Source of the DNA: an uncultured bacterium
Lineage (GTDB): Bacteria > Actinomycetota > Coriobacteriia > Coriobacteriales > Coriobacteriaceae
DNA: 7,561 bases
Assembly: GCA_905215095.1 (NCBI GenBank)
Contig: CAJMOL010000069.1
Span: 1 to 7,561, forward strand
Direction: 5' to 3'
The first letter of the stretch is position 1. Each line of letters starts with the position of its first letter. Under the pieces are notes generated by a model. It was given only the letters and a program-made list of their open reading frames with translations, had not been told where the DNA came from and did no database searches. This document shows, piece by piece, positions 1-5,831 of the stretch. The translations under genes and the position numbers were made by a program.

Positions 1-3000
1 GGAAGACGCCGGCTGCCACGAGGACGGTGCCGCCGATGGCGAACGTCTCGCCGATGAGTCCCGCGCGGTCGCCGGTCTGGGCGAGGCTGCCGGGCTGGGC
101 GGTATCCGTGCCGGCGAGGTGCTTCGGGGTGTATGCCGCCTGCTGCTTTGCCGCCTCCTCTGCCTTCTGTCGTGCGATCTCATCGGAAAGCTTCTGCTCC
201 GCCGCGATGCGGTCGGACTTCGCCTGCTCGTAGGCGGCGAGTGCCACATCATAGCCGGACTGGAGCTCGTCCACCGCGGCCTGCTTCTCGTCCAGGATTG
301 CCTTTGCGGGCGCGACCTTGGCACGTGCCTCGACTGCTGCTGCGAAAAGCGCGTTGAGGGCGTCATCCGCGTTCACATCATGGCCGGAAGCGATCGCCGC
401 GCCGGCATCGATGGAGTTCAGCTTCGACAGCTTGGCGTCTGCCAGCGCCTTCGCCTGTTCGGCGGCGGAGACCAGGGACTCGGCGACGATGGTATCCGCC
501 TTCGCGGCATCGAGGGCGGCCTTGGTGTCATTGACGGCCTTTACTGCATCCTGCTCGCGCTGCTGTGCCTCTGCGAGCTTCGCGGCAAGGCCGGTGAGGA
601 TGTCGAGGTTCGACTGTGCGTCCTCGAGATCGGTCTGGGAGCCGGTAAGCCTGCCGGCGGCAACGCCGGTGTCGGCCTTTGCGGCATCGACGGCACGCTG
701 GGCATCCGCGAGGGCGCGTGCGGTGGTATCCGCCTTTTGCTCGGCGGCGGCGAGGACGGTCGCCTTCTCGACCTGATCGGCTGCCGCCGCGTCATGGACG
801 CTCTTTGCTGTATCGAGCGCCTTCTTGGCGTCGGCGACGTCCTGGAAGAACTTCGCGAGATCGGCGTTCGCATCGGCAACGCTCTGCTGCTTGGCAGAGG
901 TGTCGGCCTTTGCGGCATCCAACTTAGATTGTACGGTCGTTACGGCTGCGTTGGCAGCATCAAAAACAACCTGCTTCTGCTGGACGGTCGACTTTGCCGT
1001 ATCGACTGCCGCGTTGGCGGCATCGAGGTCCGATTTCGCCGCATTAAGCTCGGTCTGGGCATCCGTGACGCCCTGCTGCTTGGATGCGAGATCAGCCTTT
1101 GCGGCATCGACGGCACGCTGGGCATCGGCAACACCCTGCTTTGCGGCATCGACATCTGCCTGTGCGGAATCCGCTGCGTCCTGCTTCTGCTGGACGGTTT
1201 CAGCGGCGTCGGTGGCTGTCTGCTGCTTGGATGCGAGATCGGCCTTGGCTGCGTCGAGTGCGCTCTTGGCGTTCTTGAGACCGTTGATATAGGAGGTCAG
1301 CTTCTGCTCGTACTCGTCGACGGAGATGGCTCCGGTATTCCAGCCCGAACCGGCCCAACCGCCGTATTGCAGCGTGAGCGAGAACGTCAAACGGGTGTCA
1401 TCGTTCAGACCGCATCCCATGACAGCATAGTCAGGGTTGATGATGTTCATGTAATGACCGATACGGTAGTAATCGAACTTGTCCTGGTTGGCGTACCAGA
1501 AGTCGTAGGCGTCCTTTCCGGAAAGATTCGTCGCACCAAGGGATGCTGCAGTCTTGTCAAACAGATCCTTTTCCTGATAGATCCAGGCCTTGCAGGGGTC
1601 GCGATAGCTCCAGGCAAGGTTTTCACCGACATCGAACTGCTGGGCATGCTCTACATTTTTCGTCGAATAGTTTGCATCTGCAATCGCTGCCGCAATGAGC
1701 TTATAGCTTACCTCAAGCTCGGAAAGGCCGACGGACTTACGGTAGGCGTTCACGTTCTTCATGACCGTGATGGACGAAAGCATGTTTTCAAGGCCCGTTG
1801 CGTCGAGACTGTTTCCGATCTCGGTGTAGTCTTTGTACGTGCAGTTCTGGATGATCTCGATGGCTGAATCGGCACCCATGGCACGGAAGAAGCCGATGGC
1901 TCCCTGCTTGAGCTGCGCGTCGGCGGAATCGAGTTTCGCCTGTGCCTCGTCGACCTTCTGCTGCGCGGCGGTCACGGCGGTGTCTGCGGTATCCTTTGCG
2001 GCCTTGGCGTTCGCGAGCTCTACATCGGCGGCTGCCTTGGCGGACTCAGCGTCCTTGACAGCCTGCTTCGCGGCGTCCAGCTTGGCGACGGCGTCGGCAT
2101 TCGCCTGCTTGGCCGCATCGAGGTCGGCGTTCGCGGCATCGAGAGCGGACTGGGCGGCGTTCACACCGGATTCGGCATCGGCCGCGGCCTGCTGTTTTAC
2201 GGAGAGAGCCGTCTGGGCATCATTCAGGTCGGCTTGTGCCGTTGCCGCAGCGGACTGTGCCTGCTCGAGCTCGGACTCGCACTGGGACTGCACCGCTCGT
2301 GCGGCAGCGAGGGCTGCCTCTGCGTCCGCGACCTTCTGTTTTGCCGCATCGTACTCCGGACCGCTGGCGCCTGCCTCCGCTGCGGCGAGGTCTGCTTTCG
2401 CCTTCTCGTAGGCGGCGCTGGCGGCTGCGGCCTTCGCATCCGCCGCGTCCTTGTTCTGCTGGGCTGCGGCGAGGACGGCATCGGCGGAATCCTTTGCAGA
2501 CTGGGCCGCAACCAGCTTGGACTGGGCATCGGCAAGCGTCGCGTTGGCGTTGGCGAGATTGGCCTGTGCCCTGCTCACGGCATCCGTGGCGTCGCGCACG
2601 GCCTGCTCGGCGGCACGGATAGCCTCCGGGGTGGCGCCTACGGCATCGGCCTTGGCCTTATCGAGGGCATCCTTGGCATCCTGAGCCACCTTGAGGGCGG
2701 ACTGGTACGCTTCGTCCTTCTCGGACGCATCCGCCTTGGCGTCTGCGAGACCCGCCTTCGCCTGCTCGAGGTCCTTGCAGGCGGCATCGGCGGCGTCCTT
2801 GCCCTCCGCGACCTGACGGGCGTACTCGTCCATTGCCGCTCGGTCGGCTGCCGTGCCGGCGCTGACTGCCGAATCGTAGGATGCCTTGGCCTGGTCGCGG
2901 GCGGAAGCCGCCTCGTTGTAGGGACCGGCGGCCTCATCGTAGGATGCCTTGGCGGCGTCCTCCTTCGCCTTCGCCTCGTCGACTGCCTTCTGCAGGTCCG

Positions 3001-3268
3001 CGATGGTCTGTGCGGCGGATTTCGCGCCGGTACCGGATGCCGCGCCGGCGTGGGCGGCAATCGGCGACATCACGGCGGGGTGCTGCGTGCCCCCGTCACC
3101 GGTCTGGGCGAATGCCGTGAACGGTGAGATGAGGCTCGATCCGGTCATGGCGGCCATGGTCGCCGCGGTGACAGTCAGACGCGCGATCCCCTTCGGGGCG
3201 TGAATCTTTTTGCTTGGCAGTGCAGCGAAGTGATCGCCACCGGCAGCGAAGTGCTTTCCCTGGGTCAT
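1..3268 (-). CDS. Giant LAQTG-anchored coiled-coil surface protein with central CAP domain (3' end cut by window)
   Basis: Open without a stop from ATG at 3268 to the window edge (1089 codons). An in-frame TAG lies 30 bases upstream of the ATG, so the start cannot lie much further out; only a weak, distant AAGGAA (3281-3286) precedes it. Residues 1-54 look like a long signal peptide: basic n-region, hydrophobic stretch about 31-53, likely cleavage after AFA (54). Residues about 84-458 and 647-1055 are Ala/Lys/Asp/Gln-rich heptad-like coiled coil (DAAKADL, ADAQ). Residues about 459-646 match a bacterial CAP/SCP domain: GENLAW at 548-553, GHYMN at 604-608, then MGCG. LAQTG at 1062-1066 is a sortase motif variant, followed by a hydrophobic anchor that runs off the window. 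Expected product: a sortase-anchored, wall-exposed stalk presenting a CAP domain, perhaps for adhesion. CAP domains have varied roles, so the activity is unknown. The inverted repeat at its promoter suggests regulation. Confidence 0.9.
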   Translation of the reverse strand, partial: MTQGKHFAAGGDHFAALPSKKIHAPKGIARLTVTAATMAAMTGSSLISPFTAFAQTGDGGTQHPAVMSPIAAHAGAASGTGAKSAAQTIADLQKAVDEAKAKEDAAKASYDEAAGPYNEAASARDQAKASYDSAVSAGTAADRAAMDEYARQVAEGKDAADAACKDLEQAKAGLADAKADASEKDEAYQSALKVAQDAKDALDKAKADAVGATPEAIRAAEQAVRDATDAVSRAQANLANANATLADAQSKLVAAQSAKDSADAVLAAAQQNKDAADAKAAAASAAYEKAKADLAAAEAGASGPEYDAAKQKVADAEAALAAARAVQSQCESELEQAQSAAATAQADLNDAQTALSVKQQAAADAESGVNAAQSALDAANADLDAAKQANADAVAKLDAAKQAVKDAESAKAAADVELANAKAAKDTADTAVTAAQQKVDEAQAKLDSADAQLKQGAIGFFRAMGADSAIEIIQNCTYKDYTEIGNSLDATGLENMLSSITVMKNVNAYRKSVGLSELEVSYKLIAAAIADANYSTKNVEHAQQFDVGENLAWSYRDPCKAWIYQEKDLFDKTAASLGATNLSGKDAYDFWYANQDKFDYYRIGHYMNIINPDYAVMGCGLNDDTRLTFSLTLQYGGWAGSGWNTGAISVDEYEQKLTSYINGLKNAKSALDAAKADLASKQQTATDAAETVQQKQDAADSAQADVDAAKQGVADAQRAVDAAKADLASKQQGVTDAQTELNAAKSDLDAANAAVDTAKSTVQQKQVVFDAANAAVTTVQSKLDAAKADTSAKQQSVADANADLAKFFQDVADAKKALDTAKSVHDAAAADQVEKATVLAAAEQKADTTARALADAQRAVDAAKADTGVAAGRLTGSQTDLEDAQSNLDILTGLAAKLAEAQQREQDAVKAVNDTKAALDAAKADTIVAESLVSAAEQAKALADAKLSKLNSIDAGAAIASGHDVNADDALNALFAAAVEARAKVAPAKAILDEKQAAVDELQSGYDVALAAYEQAKSDRIAAEQKLSDEIARQKAEEAAKQQAAYTPKHLAGTDTAQPGSLAQTGDRAGLIGETFAIGGTVLVAAGVF
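71..85 (-). other. LAQTG cell-wall sorting motif
   Basis: Encodes LAQTG (residues 1062-1066), a variant of the sortase LPXTG motif with Ala in place of Pro. It follows a short non-coil linker (GTDTAQPGS) and precedes a hydrophobic stretch (IGGTVLVAAGVF) cut by the window edge. The basic tail usual in such anchors would lie just outside. Motif plus hydrophobic segment at the C-terminus of a secreted protein supports wall anchoring. Confidence 0.8.
675..1126. repeat. Internal direct repeats in second coiled coil
   Basis: A 32-bp stretch at 675-706 recurs without mismatch at 1095-1126, in the same reading frame (coding DAQRAVDAAKA). Shorter exact copies lie nearby: 21 bp at 1073-1093 and 1220-1240 (ASKQQ), and 19 bp at 970-988 and 1180-1198 (TVQQKQ). 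These are coil modules duplicated at DNA level, so this part of the gene could change length by recombination. Confidence 0.85.
2874..2954. repeat. Short direct repeat in first coiled coil
   Basis: A 17-bp stretch is repeated at 2874-2890 and 2938-2954, coding AKASYD twice at 21-22 residue spacing. It is a remnant of module duplication in the first coil. Confidence 0.7.
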
Positions 3269-3357
3269 TGTGCTGTTCCATTCCTTTTCCGTGCCCTATC
3301 CGACTGGGCATCAGAGCGCTTTCCAATAGAGATAATTATGCGCCTTAACTGGGATTG

Positions 3358-3385
3358 TTGTATATAGTCCGTTGGCTTTTATACA
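3358..3385 (+). promoter_or_regulatory. Putative promoter of the HTH regulator (leaderless)
   Basis: TTGTAT (3358-3363) and TATACA (3380-3385) are spaced by 16 bases. The predicted start of transcription, near 3392, is next to the ATG at 3393. No Shine-Dalgarno sequence precedes either ATG, so a leaderless message is plausible, as is common in actinobacteria. Confidence 0.4.
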
Positions 3386-3389
3386 ACAA
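3361..3389 (-). promoter_or_regulatory. Putative promoter of the surface-protein gene
   Basis: On the minus strand TTGTTG (3389-3384) is followed, after 17 bases, by TATATA (3366-3361). This is a good sigma-70-type spacing. Predicted transcription start is near 3354, giving a leader of about 86 bases to the ATG at 3268. The two elements lie in the two arms of the 13-bp inverted repeat, so a protein bound there would block it. Confidence 0.55.
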
Positions 3390-3413
3390 TCCATGACTCT
3401 TTTTGTCATGGAT
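3389..3413. repeat. 9-bp perfect inverted repeat overlapping regulator start
   Basis: ATCCATGAC (3389-3397) and GTCATGGAT (3405-3413) are perfect reverse complements with a 7-base T-rich loop. The arms contain both candidate ATG starts of the HTH gene (3393 and 3408). It could be a second operator half or an RNA hairpin hiding the starts. It overlaps the larger inverted repeat by four bases. Confidence 0.55.
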
Positions 3414-3627
3414 ACGACGCTTCAGAAATCATTCGGCATGAGATGCAAAGAGCTCCGCGCTGGACTCGGGTGCAGTCAGGAGCAGTTCGCCAATATTGAT
3501 TGAAATGGATCGTTCCTACTACGCGAGCATTGAAGTAGGTCGGCGTAATGTCAGCCTTTCAAATCTCAAGAAGATTGCCGACGGATTTCAAATCAGCATT
3601 GCTGAACTCATGAGAGGCGTCAGCTAA
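3393..3627 (+). pseudogene. XRE-family HTH regulator, broken by a one-base frameshift
   Basis: Frame 1 from ATG 3393 (or 3408) gives MTLFVMDTTLQKSFG, then CKELRAGLGCSQEQFANID, and stops at TGA 3501-3503. The next frame continues at once with IEMDRSYYASIEVGRR, then NVSLSNLKKIADG and ISIAELMRGVS, ending with TAA 3625-3627. Together these form a textbook XRE/Cro-C1 helix-turn-helix of about 77 residues: helices 2 and 3 are SQEQFAN and DRSYYASIE. Removing one base near 3498-3500 restores exact family spacing (FAN-x-I-x-MDR), so this is one extra base rather than a large lesion. It was presumably a small DNA-binding repressor of the adjacent inverted repeat. The otherwise intact sequence points to a recent inactivation or a sequencing error; recoding is a remote alternative. 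Confidence 0.8.
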
Positions 3628-3686
3628 ATTTATCCGTCTCATAGTTCACAGTGGGTCTCGTTGATTAGCGCCTTAAGAAAAATGGA

Positions 3687-3778
3687 AATCGTCCCAACGA
3701 GCTATCGTCAATCGTCCCAATAAATTACCGTCAATCGTCCCAATAAGTAATCGTTATTTGTCCCAACGACGCAGATAG
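3687..3778. repeat. Four direct repeats with exact 23-bp period (iteron-like)
   Basis: The core GTCCCAA starts at 3691, 3714, 3737 and 3760, exactly 23 bases apart each time. Units are 3687-3709, 3710-3732, 3733-3755 and 3756-3778. The first three share AATCGTCCCAA and a TA.CGT tail; units 1 and 2 differ at five positions, all transitions. Unit 4 is more diverged and supplies a TTGTCC that can serve as -35. The array ends 38 bases before the ATPase start codon. It is probably a multi-site operator; the binding protein is not evident. Confidence 0.85.
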
Positions 3779-3788
3779 ACGCTATAAT
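3758..3788 (+). promoter_or_regulatory. Putative promoter of the DUF4143 ATPase
   Basis: A perfect -10, TATAAT (3783-3788), lies 28 bases before the ATG at 3817. The best -35 is TTGTCC (3758-3763) inside the fourth direct repeat, with a long 19-base spacer, so the promoter may be weak or need an activator bound to the repeats. Predicted transcription start is near 3795. Confidence 0.55.
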
Positions 3789-3803
3789 TTCAAATGAATG
3801 ATT

Positions 3804-3810
3804 GGAAGGA
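3804..3810 (+). promoter_or_regulatory. Shine-Dalgarno site fixing the ATPase start at 3817
   Basis: GGAAGGA (3804-3810) lies six bases before ATG 3817. An in-frame TTG at 3802 would place the start codon next to and inside this site, so ATG 3817 is preferred. Confidence 0.7.
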
Positions 3811-3816
3811 AAGCCG

Positions 3817-5082
3817 ATGGATAGGTATATAGGACGTTGTGTTGACTGCTTGGTCGAGCGCGACCTTGGCATTTTTGGTGCAGTGCTCATTCAGGGGCCG
3901 AAATGGTGTGGAAAGACAACGACAGCTCAGAGATTTGCCGAGTCATCGTTATCTCTCTCCGACCCATCTGGCGGTTTTGCGGCCCTCCAACTCGCTCGTC
4001 TCGATCCGGCCCAAGCAATTGTCGGACCGACCCCGAGGCTTGTCGACGAATGGCAGGAAGAACCGAAGCTATGGGATGCCGTGCGATTCGAATGCGATGT
4101 CAGGGGAGGGGAGCCAGGACAGTTCATTCTCACCGGATCTGCGACGCCGCGAGCCGAGAACCAGCCGATGCACAGCGGTGTGGGTCGAATCGCCCGTTTG
4201 CGGATGGATACCATGACGCTTTTCGAGCTCGGTATTTCGTCGGGAGCGGTCTCGCTTGGTGCGCTGCTCGATGGCGATTCCGTTGCGGCGTCACTCGGAT
4301 CCATCGCCGGTATCGCCGGTATCGCGGATTTGCTCTGCCGCGGCGGTTGGCCCCAAGCGGTCGGTAAGACAACTGCCGACGCAATGCGGATAGCCGCCGC
4401 CTATATTGACGGTGTTTGCGAGTCTGACGTTTCGAGGGCGGATGGAGTGAAACGTGACCCGGTTAAGGTAAGGGCCTTGCTCTCGTCGCTTGCACGCAAT
4501 GAATCAACTCTTGCCGGCATGAGGTCCATCGAAAGGGATTTGGGTGTTGACGTCTCAAAGAATACGATTACCGGCTACATGGACGCGCTGCGCCGTATCA
4601 ATATCGTCGACGATGTCCCCGCGTGGCATCCGGCTCTCAGGTCGCCGGTGAAGTTGCGGCAGGGCGCGAAGCGGCACCTTGCGGACTCATCGCTCGCCGT
4701 CGCCCTCATCGGTGCGGATCCGGAGTCGTTGTCATCCGATCCGAAGACCCTTGGCTTGCTCTTCGAATCCCTTGTGCTGCACGATCTCAAGGTTTACGCG
4801 GCGGCCAGCGATGCGACCGTATCTCACTACCACGACGCTGACGACCTAGAGGTCGACGCGATTGTCCATCGTCGTGACGGCTCGTGGGTTGCCGTTGAGG
4901 TTAAGCTCGGGAGCCCCCAAGTCCCAGAGGCAGTGGAAAATCTGCTTCGACTTGAGCGAAAGCTGGTCGATCGCGGGGAGAGGCCGCCTGCGGCGAAACT
5001 CATCGTCATCGGGTTTGGTATGCCGGCTCACGTAACTAGCGAAGGCATCGTTGTTGCTCCGGTCGATACGCTCGGAATCTAA
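3817..5082 (+). CDS. AAA-family ATP-binding protein with DUF4143 C-terminal domain
   Basis: 421 residues, full family length. The N-terminal AAA_14-type ATPase opens with MDRYIGR, then Walker A GPKWCGKTT (27-35), Walker B RLVDE (74-78) and a sensor-like FILTGS (103-108). A middle winged-helix-like part includes SKNTITGYMDAL. The C-terminal DUF4143 part has FESLVLHDLK and the pattern VDAIV...EVK (D347, E361, K363), which resembles the PD-(D/E)XK nuclease fold core. The role of this widespread accessory family is not established. It is common in gut bacteria as a single gene and shows strain-variable presence. Here it stands alone, with its own promoter and 23-bp repeats upstream and a long hairpin downstream; neighbours on both sides are broken genes, which suggests a transferred unit. 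A defence or stress role is possible but only inferred. Family assignment is firm; function is not. Confidence 0.9.
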   Translation: MDRYIGRCVDCLVERDLGIFGAVLIQGPKWCGKTTTAQRFAESSLSLSDPSGGFAALQLARLDPAQAIVGPTPRLVDEWQEEPKLWDAVRFECDVRGGEPGQFILTGSATPRAENQPMHSGVGRIARLRMDTMTLFELGISSGAVSLGALLDGDSVAASLGSIAGIAGIADLLCRGGWPQAVGKTTADAMRIAAAYIDGVCESDVSRADGVKRDPVKVRALLSSLARNESTLAGMRSIERDLGVDVSKNTITGYMDALRRINIVDDVPAWHPALRSPVKLRQGAKRHLADSSLAVALIGADPESLSSDPKTLGLLFESLVLHDLKVYAAASDATVSHYHDADDLEVDAIVHRRDGSWVAVEVKLGSPQVPEAVENLLRLERKLVDRGERPPAAKLIVIGFGMPAHVTSEGIVVAPVDTLGI

Positions 5083-5098
5083 ATTATTGTTATTTGCA

Positions 5099-5145
5099 TT
5101 TCCAGAAATCCTCTATCTAGACGCCTCCTAGAGGATTTCTGGAAA
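5099..5145. terminator. 17-bp perfect hairpin after the ATPase; possible bidirectional terminator
   Basis: TTTCCAGAAATCCTCTA (5099-5115) pairs perfectly with TAGAGGATTTCTGGAAA (5129-5145) around a 13-base loop. It begins 16 bases after the ATPase stop. No T-run follows on either strand, so it is not a classic intrinsic terminator. It may still end transcription from both sides, or be a mobile-element end or a repeated chromosomal palindrome. Confidence 0.6.
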
Positions 5146-5166
5146 CAACCGGTATTTTGATCTGGG

Positions 5167-5421
5167 CTACGAAAGGTTACGGGTCCAGATTCCGTGCTGC
5201 GTGGAGCCGGTGATCTTGTATCCGTGGCGGTCGATTCACGCCGCAAGCCTGTCCCAGTCGATGCGTTTCCAGTTGCCGCACGGCGCGTGGTTCACGATGA
5301 GCCCGCCGGCGACCATGAGCGCGTGGTTGCGTGCCTTGCGCACCTCGCGCGCGAGCGCCCTCTTCTTGTCCGAAATCTGGACCTCTGCCTGCTTCTTCTT
5401 GCATTGAAGCCTGAACCAGGT
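5167..5421 (-). pseudogene. Decayed mobilisation/TraD-like accessory protein fragment
   Basis: On the minus strand the best-coding frame reads KKKQAEVQISDKKRALAREV, RKARNHALMVAGGLIVNHA and GNWKRIDWDRLAA, then TGA (5238-5236). It continues in frame with IDRHGYKITGSTQHGIW and TRNLS to TAG (5169-5167). The stop falls where a Trp is likely (LAA-W-IDRHGYK), so one TGG-to-TGA change explains it. The frame has no start codon before an upstream TGA at 5424-5422, so the N-terminus is also lost. The RKARNHxLxxxGGLI core and basic N-terminus resemble small conjugation/mobilisation accessory proteins (TraD/MobC type) that sit near relaxase genes; this family call is tentative. Its only upstream signal is the terminator of the previous operon, so it is probably silent. 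It looks like the scar of an integrated mobilisable element. Confidence 0.5.
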
Positions 5422-5425
5422 TCAG
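5411..5425. repeat. 15-bp near-perfect palindrome
   Basis: CTGAACC and GGTTCAG flank a single A, forming a seven-base perfect inverted repeat. It lies at the broken 5' end of the mobilisation-like fragment, between it and the operon terminator. It could be a regulator site left from the element or an end joint; no second copy was seen in the window. Confidence 0.35.
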
Positions 5426-5436
5426 CTGGCATGGTT

Positions 5437-5467
5437 AAAAACGGGGGCGACGCTTTTGCGTCGCCCC
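5437..5467 (-). terminator. Intrinsic terminator of the ABC transporter/small secreted protein operon
   Basis: On the minus strand GGGGCGACGC, an AAAA loop and GCGTCGCCCC form a perfect ten-base-pair GC-rich stem (5467-5444), followed by CG and TTTTT (5441-5437). It starts 18 bases after the stop of the small secreted protein gene. All elements of a Rho-independent terminator are present. Confidence 0.92.
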
Positions 5468-5485
5468 TCGTCCCAGCCGGTTGCT

Positions 5486-5830
5486 TTAGTTGTACACACG
5501 GTAGTTACACTTGAACTGGGTTATGTGTCCATAGTGGGAGCCGTACCAACCCGATGTATAGCTGATTGCATTTGCGCCTAGATATTCGTATCTCTTGTTG
5601 TAGCGAAGCTCACGGTAGGTCGTGTCGTACTCTGCTACGTAAAACGCGTCTCCAGAGAAGGCTTTGTACCGGTCCTTAACCGTCGAAGCCATGTACGCGG
5701 GTTCGACATCGCCTTTCTCCCCGTTGAGCGCATAGACGGGTGCCGCGATTCCGCATAAAGCCGTTGCCACAAGGATGGCGTAGACAGCCATGCGCGACGC
5801 ATTGGGCTTCAGCTGTTCAAATAGTTTCAT
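5486..5830 (-). CDS. Small secreted protein, family not recognised
   Basis: 114 residues from ATG 5830, which lies eight bases after a perfect Shine-Dalgarno sequence. A GTG at 5839 lies inside that site and is rejected as start. Residues 1-34 form a signal peptide: basic n-region ending at R13, hydrophobic core about 14-30, probable cleavage after VYA (34). The mature chain of about 80 residues is rich in Tyr (YKAFSGDAFYVAEYDTTY), with one Cys near the end (TQFKCNYRVYN) and a Gly/Tyr/His segment (SGWYGSHYGH). It starts one base after the stop of the ABC transporter gene and is last in that operon. Size, secretion and the dedicated transporter recall bacteriocin-like or signalling peptides such as the lactococcin-972 type, but no family motif was matched, so this role is inference. 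It could instead be a small accessory or lectin-like exoprotein. Confidence 0.82.
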   Translation of the reverse strand: MKLFEQLKPNASRMAVYAILVATALCGIAAPVYALNGEKGDVEPAYMASTVKDRYKAFSGDAFYVAEYDTTYRELRYNKRYEYLGANAISYTSGWYGSHYGHITQFKCNYRVYN

Positions 5831-5831
5831 G

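Larger units (their letters stand above)
3352..3392. promoter_or_regulatory. 13-bp perfect inverted repeat, likely operator
   Basis: GGATTGTTGTATA (3352-3364) and TATACAACAATCC (3380-3392) are perfect reverse complements separated by 15 bases. The repeat sits between the divergent surface-protein gene and the HTH regulator gene and covers candidate promoters for both. This arrangement is typical of an XRE-type dimeric repressor controlling itself and its neighbour. The binding protein is inferred. Confidence 0.7.

Noticed and set aside
119..1867. 582-codon open frame on the plus strand
   Set aside because: It lies antisense to the coiled-coil gene and reflects its repetitive GC-rich codons (Leu/Gly/Arg/Cys-rich nonsense). 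The minus frame has a signal peptide, CAP motifs and LAQTG.
3100..3109. AQTG near the N-terminus of the surface protein as a second sorting motif
   Set aside because: It lies at the signal-peptide cleavage site (residues 54-57) with no following membrane segment and basic tail, so it cannot act as an anchor.
2234..3127. 297-codon open frame on the plus strand
   Set aside because: Same cause: antisense shadow of the first coiled coil, with no domain and low-complexity composition.
3687..3778. CRISPR array
   Set aside because: The units are contiguous 23-bp direct repeats with no unique spacers, the repeats diverge, and no cas gene is nearby.
3802..3819. TTG start for the ATPase at 3802
   Set aside because: The Shine-Dalgarno GGAAGGA at 3804-3810 lies downstream of it and is correctly spaced for ATG 3817.
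3708..3890. 60-codon minus-strand frame over the repeats
   Set aside because: It runs across the direct repeats and the ATPase promoter and start with no ribosome site or recognisable protein; explained as a shadow.
5177..5404. 75-codon minus-strand frame starting MQEEAGRG
   Set aside because: It is the wrong frame of the decayed mobilisation-like gene; the adjacent frame gives a sensible protein-like sequence (RKARNHALMVAGG) while this one is Arg/Gly/His-rich low complexity.
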